Shown: positions 18,044 to 26,315 of the stretch, piece by piece | Layout: each line of letters starts with the position of its first letter | Position numbering within the stretch: the first letter of the stretch is position 1 | From: Alphaproteobacteria bacterium HGW-Alphaproteobacteria-6 | Lineage (GTDB): Bacteria; Pseudomonadota; Alphaproteobacteria; Rhodobacterales; Rhodobacteraceae | Direction: 5' to 3' | Assembly: GCA_002841115.1 (NCBI GenBank) | Contig: PHEC01000005.1 | Span: 1 to 47,934 of the forward strand | DNA: 47,934 bases | The notes under the pieces: model-generated | The model's database searches: none | What the model saw: the letters and a program-made list of their open reading frames with translations, nothing else | What the model was told of the DNA's origin: nothing | Program-made: the position numbers and the translations under genes

Positions 18044-18808
18044 TCACGAGATGCGGAAACTCTGCCCCAGATAGACGCGGCGCACGTTCTCGTCGCGCAC
18101 CACCTCGTCGGCGGTTCCGCTCATCATCACCGCACCGTCATGCAGGATATAGGCCCGGTCGACGATTTCCAGGGTCTCGCGCACGTTGTGATCGGTGATC
18201 AGCACGCCGATGCCGCGGTCGCGCAGGTCATGGACCAGCCCGCGGATATCGTTGACCGAGATCGGATCGACGCCGGCGAAAGGCTCGTCCAGCAGCAGGT
18301 ATTTCGGATCGGCCGCGAGGCAGCGGGCAATCTCGACCCGCCGCCGCTCGCCGCCTGACAGCGACAGCGCCGGCGCCCGGCGCAGATGGGTGATGGAAAA
18401 CTCCGACAGCAACTCCTCCAGCCGCTCGCGCCGCTTGTGGCTGTCCGAAACGGTGATCTCGAGGATCGCCAGGATGTTGTTCTCGACCGAAAGCCCGCGA
18501 AAGATCGACACTTCCTGAGGCAGATAGCCGATGCCAAGCCGGGCCCGGCGATACATCGGCAGCCCGGTCACGTCGCGCCCGTCGATCAGCACCTGACCGC
18601 TGTCAGGCGCGATCAGCCCGGCGATGTTGTAAAAGCAGGTGGTCTTGCCCGAACCGTTGGGGCCAAGCAGTGCCACCACCTCGCCGCGCGCCAGATCGAG
18701 CGACACATCGCGGATCACCGGCCGGCGGCGATAGCTCTTGCGCAGGTGGATCACCCGCAGCCCGCCACCGCCTTCGGCCAGTTTCAGATCGGGGGGTGGC
18801 GCCATCAC
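18044..18808 (-). CDS. lptB: Lipopolysaccharide export ATP-binding protein LptB
   Basis: ATPase that powers lipopolysaccharide extraction by LptFG and transport across the envelope. The 254 residues contain Walker A GPNGSGKTT (about residues 49-57), Q-loop GYLPQEVSIF, the signature LSGGERRRVEIAR, Walker B YLLLDEPFAGVDP and the switch histidine in VLITDHNVRET. MMAPPPDLKLAEGG... is a short extra N-terminus. The gene overlaps lptA by 4 bp (ATGA), which shows translational coupling. It lies upstream of rpoN as in many proteobacteria. Confidence 0.96.
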   Translation of the reverse strand: MMAPPPDLKLAEGGGGLRVIHLRKSYRRRPVIRDVSLDLARGEVVALLGPNGSGKTTCFYNIAGLIAPDSGQVLIDGRDVTGLPMYRRARLGIGYLPQEVSIFRGLSVENNILAILEITVSDSHKRRERLEELLSEFSITHLRRAPALSLSGGERRRVEIARCLAADPKYLLLDEPFAGVDPISVNDIRGLVHDLRDRGIGVLITDHNVRETLEIVDRAYILHDGAVMMSGTADEVVRDENVRRVYLGQSFRIS

Positions 18809-19308
18809 GGTTGCCCGGTCTGCAGGATGGTGCGCACTCGGCCCTCCATCCGGCCGGTCCCTTCCTTGATGTTCACCGTCAAGAGGTCGCCGGCCACGGT
18901 ATTGCCGGTCTGGGTCAGCAGCACGTCGCCGGTAAAGACCACGGTGTCATTGGCCACGGTATATAGCGCCTCGCGGCCCTCTGCGGCCTCGTTGGCACTG
19001 ACCAGCGTCACCCCGCCCAGGGCATGGATGGTCTCGATCTTGCCGGCCGCACCCTGGACGTAGTTGACCTGCACCTCCGGCGCGGTCAGCCGCATCTCGC
19101 CCTGGATGACGATGACATTGCCGGTGAAGATCGCCACGCCGTCGGACTGGTTGACCGACAGCTGATCCGAGGTGACCTCGATCGGCTGGGCGGTATCGAC
19201 CTTGACGCCGCTGAAATTCACCGCCGCGCCCTGGGCAAGAAGGCCGGCGGGGGCGATCAGCGCACAAAGGGCGAGGGCGGCGGGAAGGGCACGCAGACGC
19301 AAGACCAT
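18805..19308 (-). CDS. lptA: Lipopolysaccharide transport periplasmic protein LptA
   Basis: Periplasmic OstA-family protein that forms the bridge for lipopolysaccharide between inner-membrane LptC and outer-membrane LptD. The 167 residues start with a clear signal peptide (MVLRLRALPAALALCALIAPAGLLAQG, cleavage near Ala-Gln-Gly). The remaining beta-strand-rich domain includes SDQLSVNQSDGVAIFTGNV, typical OstA repeat character. It is coupled to lptB and starts 9 bp after lptC. Confidence 0.9.
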   Translation of the reverse strand: MVLRLRALPAALALCALIAPAGLLAQGAAVNFSGVKVDTAQPIEVTSDQLSVNQSDGVAIFTGNVIVIQGEMRLTAPEVQVNYVQGAAGKIETIHALGGVTLVSANEAAEGREALYTVANDTVVFTGDVLLTQTGNTVAGDLLTVNIKEGTGRMEGRVRTILQTGQP

Positions 19309-19317
19309 GACGGAACC

Positions 19318-19923
19318 TCAATTCTTCGGGTCGTATATCAGCCTTACGCCCCTGTTGAAAACCAGAACATGCCCGGTATCGGCGGGGCCGGTGCCGTCCA
19401 TCTCCATGCCGCCGGCGGTCAGGGTGCCGAAGGGGGCCGTGCCGCTGACCGCGCCGTCAGTCGCCATCTTGGTCTGGTCGAGCCGCGAAACAAGCCCCCC
19501 TGTCGTCATTGTGAACCCCGACGAGGTGACGATCTCGACCCCGCCGCTAAGCGACAGGAGCCCGCCCGCCCGGTCCAGCACCCCGTCCGCAGCGCTCAGT
19601 TCGACATGCAGCCCGGCCGGTGTGTCATAGGCCGCGACCAGACCCTGGGCCGTCGCGCCGCCGTCCGCCCCGGGCCGCGCGACCCGCGCCGAGACCCGCA
19701 ATGCCGCGCCGTCCCGGGTCATCCCGGTGAACTCGGCCCCGCTCATCCGCTGGTCGCGCGCCATGTCCTGAAGGTCGATCTCGGCATAGGGCAGCATGCT
19801 CTCGACCTCAAGCTGGCGCGAGAACAGGAACAGCGTCGACAGCACCGCGAGCGCCAGCAAGGGCAGGATGATCTTCAGCCAGAAGACCAGCCGCGAATGC
19901 AGGTTGTCGAAAGCCGCCGCCAT
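19318..19923 (-). CDS. lptC: Lipopolysaccharide export system protein LptC
   Basis: Bitopic inner-membrane protein of the Lpt bridge. The 201 residues have one N-terminal membrane anchor (about residues 15-33, LKIILPLLALAVLSTLFLF) and a periplasmic domain with the LptC-like edges (EIDLQDMARDQRMSGAEFTG and later an OstA-type fold). Primary sequence is poorly conserved in this family; position between kdsD and lptA (1-bp and 9-bp gaps) strengthens the call. Confidence 0.88.
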   Translation of the reverse strand: MAAAFDNLHSRLVFWLKIILPLLALAVLSTLFLFSRQLEVESMLPYAEIDLQDMARDQRMSGAEFTGMTRDGAALRVSARVARPGADGGATAQGLVAAYDTPAGLHVELSAADGVLDRAGGLLSLSGGVEIVTSSGFTMTTGGLVSRLDQTKMATDGAVSGTAPFGTLTAGGMEMDGTGPADTGHVLVFNRGVRLIYDPKN

Positions 19924-19924
19924 C

Positions 19925-20917
19925 TCAGGCGACCCCGGCGCGCAGGCAGTCGTGGATATGCACGATCCCCGCCGGCTTGCCGCTTCCGGCCGGATCGACC
20001 GCGAAAAGACAGGTGATCTTGCGGCCGTTCATCTCGGCCAGCGCGGCTTCGGCCAGGGCGCCGGGATCGATCGTGCGCGGCGCGCGGGTCATCACCTCGG
20101 CCACCGTCAGCGCCATCAGCCCGTCGAGATGGCGGCGCAGGTCGCCGTCGGTGATGATGCCGCAAAGCCGCCCGCCTGCGTCGGTCACGCCGACCACGCC
20201 GAAGCCCTTGCGACTCATCTCGATCAGCGCCTCGCCCATCGCGGTGGTGATCGGCACCAGCGGCATCAAAGCGCCCGCATGCATCAGGTCGGCGACCCGC
20301 GCCAGCTTTGCGCCAAGCCGGCCGCCCGGATGGATCGTGCGGAAATGATCGGGCGTGAAGCGGCGGTGTTCCATCAGCGCCAGCGCCAGCGCATCGCCCA
20401 GCGCCAGCGTCATCGTCGTCGAGGATGTCGGCACGATGCCGGTTCCGCAGGCCTCGACCACCTCCGGCAGCAGGATCGCCACATCGGCCTGCCGGATCAG
20501 GGTCGATCCCGGCCGCCCGGCCACCCCGATCAGCGGGATCGCGAACCGCCTTGTATGGGCGACGATGTCGCCGAGTTCCGGCGTCTCGCCCGAGTTCGAC
20601 AGGACCAATGCCACGTCGCCCTTCGTGACCATGCCGAGATCGCCGTGGCTCGCCTCGGCCGGGTGGACGAACTGCGCCGGCGTCCCGGTCGAGGCCAGCG
20701 TCGCCGCGATCTTGCGCCCGACATGGCCCGACTTGCCCATGCCCGAGACGATCACCCGGCCACGCGCCTGAAGGATCAGCGCCACCGCCCGGGCAAAGGC
20801 CCCGTCCAGCGCCGCCGCCAGCGCATCAAGCGCGCGCGCCTCGGCCCTGATCACCCGGCGGCCGGTGGCGATGAAGGTCTCGGCTTCGGGTTCGGTCTGG
20901 ACGGCGGGCAGGGTCAT
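19925..20917 (-). CDS. kdsD: Arabinose-5-phosphate isomerase KdsD
   Basis: Converts ribulose-5-phosphate to arabinose-5-phosphate, the first step of Kdo synthesis. The 330 residues match the family length. An N-terminal SIS domain (about 35-170) has VIVSGMGKSGHVGRKIAATL and PAEASHGDLGM; a C-terminal pair of CBS domains (about 205-330) contains GVVGVTDAGGRLCGIITDGDLRR. The frame continues upstream to 21127, overlapping rnd, but the ATG at 20917 gives a family-like start. Downstream is lptC after one base. With kdsB at 8198, two Kdo-pathway genes are in the window. Confidence 0.95.
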   Translation of the reverse strand: MTLPAVQTEPEAETFIATGRRVIRAEARALDALAAALDGAFARAVALILQARGRVIVSGMGKSGHVGRKIAATLASTGTPAQFVHPAEASHGDLGMVTKGDVALVLSNSGETPELGDIVAHTRRFAIPLIGVAGRPGSTLIRQADVAILLPEVVEACGTGIVPTSSTTMTLALGDALALALMEHRRFTPDHFRTIHPGGRLGAKLARVADLMHAGALMPLVPITTAMGEALIEMSRKGFGVVGVTDAGGRLCGIITDGDLRRHLDGLMALTVAEVMTRAPRTIDPGALAEAALAEMNGRKITCLFAVDPAGSGKPAGIVHIHDCLRAGVA

Positions 20918-20939
20918 GGTCCGGTCCTCGGCTCCTGGC

Positions 20940-21554
20940 TCAGTGACGATAGATATCGGTCTCGTCACCCCATCCCAGAAGGTCCAGCCGGGCACGGGTC
21001 GGCAGAAAGTCGAAACAGGCCTGCGCCAGATCGACCCGCCCCTCGCGCGCCAGCCGCCGTTCCAGTTCGGCCTTGAGACGGTGCAGGTAAAGCACGTCCG
21101 AGGCCGCGTATTCCTGCTGCGCCGCACTCAGATCAGTGGCGCCCCAGTCCGAGGTCTGCTGCTGCTTCGACAGATCGACGCCGATCAGGTCCTGGGTCAG
21201 GTATTTCAGCCCGTGCCGGTCGGTGAAGGTGCGCACCAGCTTCGAGGCGATCTTGGTGCACCAGACCGGTGCGGTCAGCACGCCGAAGGCGGCGTCAAGC
21301 ACCGCGATGTCGAAGCGGCCGAAATGAAAGAGCTTCAGCACCGCCGGATCGCCCAGCATCGCCACCAGATTCGGCGCCGCCGTCTGGCCGCGGGCGATCT
21401 GCACCAGATGCGCGTCGCCGTCGCCGGCCGACAACTGCACCAGGCACAGCCGGTCGCGGGCCGGGTTGAGGCCCATCGTCTCGGTGTCGATCGCCACCAC
21501 CGGGCCCAGGTCAAGCCCCGCGGGCAGGTCGCCGTCATGCAGATGGATAGCCAT
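20940..21554 (-). CDS. rnd: Ribonuclease D family 3'-5' exonuclease (short form)
   Basis: A 204-residue DEDDy exonuclease likely to trim tRNA or other RNA 3' ends. Metal-binding residues are visible: AIDTETMGL (D and E), FHFGRFDIAVL (D), and the YAASDVLYLHRL motif (Y and D). It ends right after the exonuclease fold and lacks the HRDC domain of the E. coli enzyme (about 375 residues), which is the usual alphaproteobacterial form. Coupled 22 bp upstream of kdsD, it heads the lpt-rpoN series. Confidence 0.88.
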   Translation of the reverse strand: MAIHLHDGDLPAGLDLGPVVAIDTETMGLNPARDRLCLVQLSAGDGDAHLVQIARGQTAAPNLVAMLGDPAVLKLFHFGRFDIAVLDAAFGVLTAPVWCTKIASKLVRTFTDRHGLKYLTQDLIGVDLSKQQQTSDWGATDLSAAQQEYAASDVLYLHRLKAELERRLAREGRVDLAQACFDFLPTRARLDLLGWGDETDIYRH

Positions 21555-21617
21555 GGTTCCTCGCCGCCAGATCGGGTGCCGGGCCGGTGCGACCGGGCGC
21601 CGGCGGGGCCAGGGCGC

Positions 21618-21646
21618 TTCTTAGGCCGGCCGTCGGCCTGCGTCAA
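21618..21646 (-). promoter_or_regulatory. Candidate promoter of the rnd-kdsD-lpt series
   Basis: On the minus strand TTGACG (21646-21641), exactly 17 bases, TAAGAA (21623-21618), about 63 bp before the rnd ATG. The spacer itself contains an inverted repeat AGGCCG-ACGGC-CGGCCT (21639-21623) that could be an operator or a stem in the upstream gene's mRNA. The -35 is near-perfect; the -10 is partial. Confidence 0.5.
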
Positions 21647-21662
21647 TCGGCGGGGCGGCGTG

Positions 21663-23672
21663 TCAGCCGGTGGCGATGCGCGGCCGGCCCTGCGCTGTCA
21701 CCCGGATCCGCGCCTCGATGAACATCGCCGCGCCCTCGACCGGAACCTCCGACAGGTCGCGGCGGATGCTCAGCCGGATGTCCGCGACCCCTTCGGCACG
21801 GGCGCGGGCGGCGGCATCGGCGCTTAGCGCCGCCTCAAGTGCTGTCATCGCCGCCCCGGGCTCACTGAACCGCTGCGGCCCCTCGGGCAGATGGGCGACG
21901 TAAAGGCCGGGGCCGGGGCTGGTGACGACACCATCGGCATGGATCGCCACCTGTCCGACCACCGCGCCGATCGCATTGGCCACGCCGGCATGGTCGGGCA
22001 GCACCATCCGCGCGCCCAGCCGCTCGCCGACCGCGCCGTAATAGAAGGGCGCCGAGGCACCAAGCCCGATCACCGGCACCCCAAGCCCGAGCGTGACGCG
22101 GATCGCCCCGTCGTGCCGGTCGAGCCCGGCCCGGGTCAGCGCGTGGCGCGCCAGCACCTCGGGCGATGCGCCCCAGTCGGTCCTGTCCTCGGCAAAGGCG
22201 GCCTCGAGCAGGCAATCGACGGTCTGCGCGGTCAGCTGATCGACGATGGCCTGCGCCAGCGCCGTCCCGTCCGCCGCGATCCGCATCCCCCGCCCGTTGC
22301 GCCGCCGCGCAAAGAGCGTCAGCGCCTTGTCCGCCGCCCGGCCGTCCCAGGCGTCCAGCCGCCCGAGACCATGCGAGGCATCCGAGGGCGTCAGCCCGGC
22401 GATCATCACCTGCCCGCGCGCCACCAGCCGCATCAGCGCCGCCAGATCGCTGCGCATCCGCAAGGCATCGGGCAGCGGCACCGGCCCGGCGCCCAGCCGC
22501 TCGGCCACCGCCGCCTCGCGCCCGCTCAGCCCTTCGGGCAAAGCGCCCTGCCACATCGGCAGGGCAAAGCGGCCCTCGTGTTCGCCCGGCGCCTCTCGTG
22601 CCAGCCAGCCGTCCAGCGCATCATGCACCAGCCCCGGCCAGTCGCGCGCCGCCAGCGCCACCGGCACCAGCCGCCGCGGCCCCAGCGAGAGCCGGGTTTC
22701 AAGCCCGTCGAGAAGCTGCACCTCGCTGTCGCCGCCCAGCCCGGTGGTGCGCATCGCCACCGCCTCGACCATGGTGCGAAAGGCGCCGACCCGCGCGCCC
22801 TCGGGGTCGATCGCCGGCCTGCCGGCACGCAGCAGGCAGACATCGGTGGTGGTGCCGCCGATATCGGCGACCAGCGCATCGCGCTCGCCGGTCAGCCAGC
22901 TTGCCCCGGCGATAGAGGCGGCGGGGCCCGAAAGGATCGTCTCGATCGGGTGTTCGCGCGCCAGTGCGGCCGAGATCAGCGCCCCGTCGCCGCGCACCAC
23001 CATCAGGGGCGCGTCGATGCCGCGCGCCGCCATATGCGCCTGACAGGCGCTGATCAGCCGGTCGATCATGCCGACCAGCCGCGCATTCAGAACCGCCGTC
23101 AGCGCCCGGCGCGGCCCGTTCAGCCCGGCCGACAGCTCGTGCGACGAGGTGACCGGCAGCCCGGTCAGCCGCCGGATCAGATCGCGCGCCAACAATTCAT
23201 GCGCCGGGTTGCGGGTGGCGAAACTCGCCGCCACCGCGAAACCGCTGATGCCGGCGGGCAGGGCGGCGATCTCGGTCTCCAGCTGTGCCAGGTCAAGCGC
23301 CGTCACCTCGGCGCCGGAATGCTGGTGCCCGCCGGCAAGCAGGATCACCGGATCGCCCCTCAGCGCCTCTTCCAGCCCGGCCCGGGCCAGTTCCGCCGCC
23401 TGAAAGCCGATGAAGACCAGCGCCACGCGCCCGCCCTGGCCCTCGACCAGCGCATTGGTCGCCAGCGTCGTAGACAGCGACACCATCGCCACCTCGGCCG
23501 CCTTGATGCCGGCGCCGTCGATCGCCGCGTCGATCGCCGCACCCACCCCGGGCGCAAGATCCGGCCGCGTCGTCAGCGCCTTGGCCGAGGCGATCACCCG
23601 GTCCTCGCCCTCGTCAAGGATCACCGCATCGGTATAGGTGCCGCCGGTATCGACGCCGAGAAGATATGCCAT
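21663..23672 (-). CDS. HyuA-type hydantoinase/oxoprolinase family protein
   Basis: A 669-residue ATP-grasp-like/actin-fold hydantoinase A/oxoprolinase subunit. The family opens cyclic amides (5-oxoproline, hydantoins) or carboxylates ketones at the cost of ATP. Signatures: LLGVDTGGTYTDAVIL at the start, SLSTTLATNALVEGQGG, VRGDGALI, SGPAASIAGASWL and VADIGGTTTDVCLL. The usual HyuB partner is not next to it, and the protein is not fused to one. GMC gene lies 9 bp upstream, so it ends the catabolic operon. The substrate is unknown; a ring-opening or amide-cleaving step of an N-methylated compound is a guess. Confidence 0.85.
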   Translation of the reverse strand: MAYLLGVDTGGTYTDAVILDEGEDRVIASAKALTTRPDLAPGVGAAIDAAIDGAGIKAAEVAMVSLSTTLATNALVEGQGGRVALVFIGFQAAELARAGLEEALRGDPVILLAGGHQHSGAEVTALDLAQLETEIAALPAGISGFAVAASFATRNPAHELLARDLIRRLTGLPVTSSHELSAGLNGPRRALTAVLNARLVGMIDRLISACQAHMAARGIDAPLMVVRGDGALISAALAREHPIETILSGPAASIAGASWLTGERDALVADIGGTTTDVCLLRAGRPAIDPEGARVGAFRTMVEAVAMRTTGLGGDSEVQLLDGLETRLSLGPRRLVPVALAARDWPGLVHDALDGWLAREAPGEHEGRFALPMWQGALPEGLSGREAAVAERLGAGPVPLPDALRMRSDLAALMRLVARGQVMIAGLTPSDASHGLGRLDAWDGRAADKALTLFARRRNGRGMRIAADGTALAQAIVDQLTAQTVDCLLEAAFAEDRTDWGASPEVLARHALTRAGLDRHDGAIRVTLGLGVPVIGLGASAPFYYGAVGERLGARMVLPDHAGVANAIGAVVGQVAIHADGVVTSPGPGLYVAHLPEGPQRFSEPGAAMTALEAALSADAAARARAEGVADIRLSIRRDLSEVPVEGAAMFIEARIRVTAQGRPRIATG

Positions 23673-23681
23673 GTGTCGCCC

Positions 23682-25337
23682 TCAGCGCGCGCCTTCGAGG
23701 ATGCGTTCCGCGCCGATCCAGCCGACAAGGATGCTGGGCGCATTGGTATTGCCACCGATCAGCGTTGGAAAGACCGAAGCGTCGCAGACGCGCAGGCCCG
23801 TGACGCCGCGCACCCTCAGGTCGGGGTCGAGGGCCGAGGTCGCCGCATCGCGCCCCATCCTGACCGTGCAGGACGGGTGATAGACCGTGCCCGACCGGGC
23901 GCGGAAATCGGCGATCAGGTCTTCGTCACCCTGCACCTCTGGACCCGGGCGCAGTTCCTCGGCGATCAGCGACCGGATCGGCGCCTGCGCCGCGATCCGG
24001 CGCAGGAATTTCACCGCCAGCAGCATCTCGGCCACGTCGTGATCGGTGGAATAGGCATTGGCCACGATCCGCGGATGGGTGAAGGGGTCGGCACTTTTCA
24101 GGGTGATCGCGCCCCGGCTCGTCGGGCGGCAGTTCGACAGCCCGATCGACATCCCCGAGAACGGGTCGGGGGTCAGCAGCGGCCGTTCACCCACCCGCGG
24201 GATCAGGGTCGAAAACGCCTGAAAATAAAGCTGCATGTTGGGGCGCGGCAGGTCGGGCGCGGTGCGAAAGAACCCGCCGGCGTGGTTGATCGACTTCGCC
24301 AGCGGCCCGGTCCCGGTCAGCAGGTATTTCGTCCCGCTGAGCACCTTGCCCCACCAGGGCCGCAGGATGTCGTTGTAGGTCGGCACGGTCATCGCCCAGG
24401 TGTAGTTCAGGCCCTGATGGTCGCAAAGGTTCTGCCCGACCCGCGGCGCATCGGCGACGACCTCGATTCCGTGTTCGCGCAGATGGGCGGCGGGTCCGAT
24501 GCCTGACAGCATCAAAAGCTGCGGTGAGGCCACGGCGCCGGCCGACAGGATCACCTCGGAATCGGCTCTGATCCGGCCAGAAACGCCCTTGCGGCGGTAT
24601 TCGACACCCACAGCACGGCGGCCTTCAAAAAGCACCCGCGTCACCTGCGCATCGGTCAGCACGGTCAGATTCGGCCGCTTCATCGCCGGGCGCAGGAAGG
24701 CCCGCGCCGCCGAGTTCCGCCGCGCCTTGCGGATCGTCATCTGGTAGATGCCGGCACCCTCCTGCCGGGCGCCGTTGAAATCGGCGTTGCGGGCCAACCC
24801 GGCGGCCTCGGCCGCGGCGAGGAAGGCCCCGACCAGCGGATGCAGGTCGCGCCGGTTGGCCGAGATGAAAAGCGGCCCGCCCCTGCCGCGCCAGTCGTCG
24901 CCGCCGGCCTCGTTGTCCTCGATGGCGCGGTAGGCGGCAAGCACGGCCTGTCCGCCCCAGCCCGGACCGGCCGCGGCCTGCCAGTCGTCGTAATCGCTGG
25001 CGTGCCCGCGGATCCACACCATTGCGTTGATCGAACTCGATCCGCCGAGGATCTTCCCCCGCGGCCAGTGGTCGCGGTTGCCGGCCAGGCCGGGGTCGGG
25101 TTCGGCCGCATAAAGCCAGTTGACCGCCGGATCGTGGAACAGCTTGCCGTAGCCAAGCGGCATCTGCACATAGAACCGCCGGTCGCTGCCGCCGGCCTCG
25201 ATCACCAGCACCCGGTGCCGGCCGCTCGCCGACAGCCGCTCGGCCAGGACGCAGCCGGCCGAACCCGCGCCGACGATGATGTAATCGAATGCCGCCCCGT
25301 CCACGTCGCGTCCCCGCCTGCCCTCGTTCCTTCCCAT
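23682..25337 (-). CDS. GMC family oxidoreductase (choline/alcohol dehydrogenase-like)
   Basis: A 551-residue FAD enzyme that oxidises alcohol groups. The Rossmann motif FDYIIVGAGSAGCVLAERL is followed by the FAD loop (VIEAGGSD), GGSSSINAMVWIRGHASDYD, the GMC signature around LSAGAVASPQLLMLSGIGPA, and the catalytic histidine near YHPSCTVRMG and its asparagine in the final GGNTNAPSILVG. Substrate pocket cannot be read. A GTG at 25304 (MDGAAFDYI) is an alternative start. It is in the same series as the HIBADH-like gene (51-bp gap) and the HyuA gene (9 bp). Confidence 0.87.
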   Translation of the reverse strand: MGRNEGRRGRDVDGAAFDYIIVGAGSAGCVLAERLSASGRHRVLVIEAGGSDRRFYVQMPLGYGKLFHDPAVNWLYAAEPDPGLAGNRDHWPRGKILGGSSSINAMVWIRGHASDYDDWQAAAGPGWGGQAVLAAYRAIEDNEAGGDDWRGRGGPLFISANRRDLHPLVGAFLAAAEAAGLARNADFNGARQEGAGIYQMTIRKARRNSAARAFLRPAMKRPNLTVLTDAQVTRVLFEGRRAVGVEYRRKGVSGRIRADSEVILSAGAVASPQLLMLSGIGPAAHLREHGIEVVADAPRVGQNLCDHQGLNYTWAMTVPTYNDILRPWWGKVLSGTKYLLTGTGPLAKSINHAGGFFRTAPDLPRPNMQLYFQAFSTLIPRVGERPLLTPDPFSGMSIGLSNCRPTSRGAITLKSADPFTHPRIVANAYSTDHDVAEMLLAVKFLRRIAAQAPIRSLIAEELRPGPEVQGDEDLIADFRARSGTVYHPSCTVRMGRDAATSALDPDLRVRGVTGLRVCDASVFPTLIGGNTNAPSILVGWIGAERILEGAR

Positions 25338-25388
25338 GCGCGCCGCCGCCCCGCCGCCCCTTTCGCGACAGCAAAGGTCGCTCGCCGG

Positions 25389-26288
25389 CTATTCCAGCCG
25401 CGAAGGAAACCCCGGCGCCCTGAGATCGGTGCCAAGCAGGTCCTCCAGCACCTTCGCGATCATCGGCGATTGCGCCGCACCGCCATAGGCCGCCCTGGCC
25501 GCGACATAGGTCTGCTCGGTGGCCGCCGCGAGGTCGAGAGGCACCCCGAACTCGCGCCCGAATGCCAGCGCAAAGCCAAGGTCCTTCAGCGCCAGGTCGA
25601 TCGAAAAGGCGATGTCGTAGGAGCCGTTGAGGATCAGCGCGCCTTCCGTCTCGTGCACGAATGAATTGCCCGACGAGGCGGCAATCGCCTGCCAGGCTTG
25701 CCCAAGGTCGAGCCCGCCACGCTTCGCCAGCATCAGCGCCTCGGAACAGGCCTTCAGATGGATGAAGGCCAGCATGTTGGTGATCACCTTGATCACCGCC
25801 GACGCGCCCAGCGGCCCCATGTGGAAGATCCGCTTGCCCATCGCCGCCATCGCCGGCCGGTGCAGTTCGACCAGATCGGCATCGCCGCCCGGCAGCATGG
25901 TGATCTGCCCCTTCGCGGCCAGATGCACGCCGCCGGTCACCGGCAGTTCCAGCATCCGCACCCCCGCCGCCTCGGCGATCCGCGCCAGCCTGAGCACGTC
26001 GTCGCGGCCAAGCGTCGACATCTCGATCCAGGTCGCCCCCGGCTTCATCGCCGGCAGGATCGCCGCCAGCACCCTTTCCGACACCATGGGCGAGGGCAGG
26101 CAGGTGATGACGTGATCGACGCCTGCCGCAAGGTCGGCGGCACTCACCGCCCAGCGGGCGCCGCCGGCGACCAGCGTCTCGGCCGCCGCCGGGTCGAGGT
26201 CATGCACCGTCAGCCCGAACCCCGCCCGCATCAGGCAGGCCGCGCAGTTCGCCCCGAGATTACCAAGTCCGATATAGCCGTAATGCAC
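25389..26288 (-). CDS. NAD(P)-dependent dehydrogenase of the 3-hydroxyisobutyrate dehydrogenase family
   Basis: A 299-residue beta-hydroxyacid dehydrogenase. The N-terminal YGYIGLGNLGANCAACLMRAG is the dinucleotide-binding site; SAADLAAGVDHVITCLPSP, then ELPVTGGVHLAAKGQITMLPGG (the substrate-binding DAPVSGG-like block) and KVITNMLAFIHLKACSEAL (with the catalytic Lys) follow. The GTG at 26288 is preferred: GGGAG lies just upstream and translation begins at the dinucleotide fold; the ATG at 26315 abuts the mttB stop without a ribosome site. It could oxidise a 3-hydroxy acid or aldehyde-derived intermediate of the operon's pathway; the true substrate is unknown. Confidence 0.82.
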   Translation of the reverse strand: MHYGYIGLGNLGANCAACLMRAGFGLTVHDLDPAAAETLVAGGARWAVSAADLAAGVDHVITCLPSPMVSERVLAAILPAMKPGATWIEMSTLGRDDVLRLARIAEAAGVRMLELPVTGGVHLAAKGQITMLPGGDADLVELHRPAMAAMGKRIFHMGPLGASAVIKVITNMLAFIHLKACSEALMLAKRGGLDLGQAWQAIAASSGNSFVHETEGALILNGSYDIAFSIDLALKDLGFALAFGREFGVPLDLAAATEQTYVAARAAYGGAAQSPMIAKVLEDLLGTDLRAPGFPSRLE

Positions 26289-26315
26289 CGCGATCTCCCG
26301 AAAACCGTCTCTCAT

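Noticed and set aside
21891-24506. An 871-codon plus-strand open frame over the hyuA and GMC genes
   Set aside because: Low-complexity Arg/Pro/His-rich product opposite two clear enzymes.
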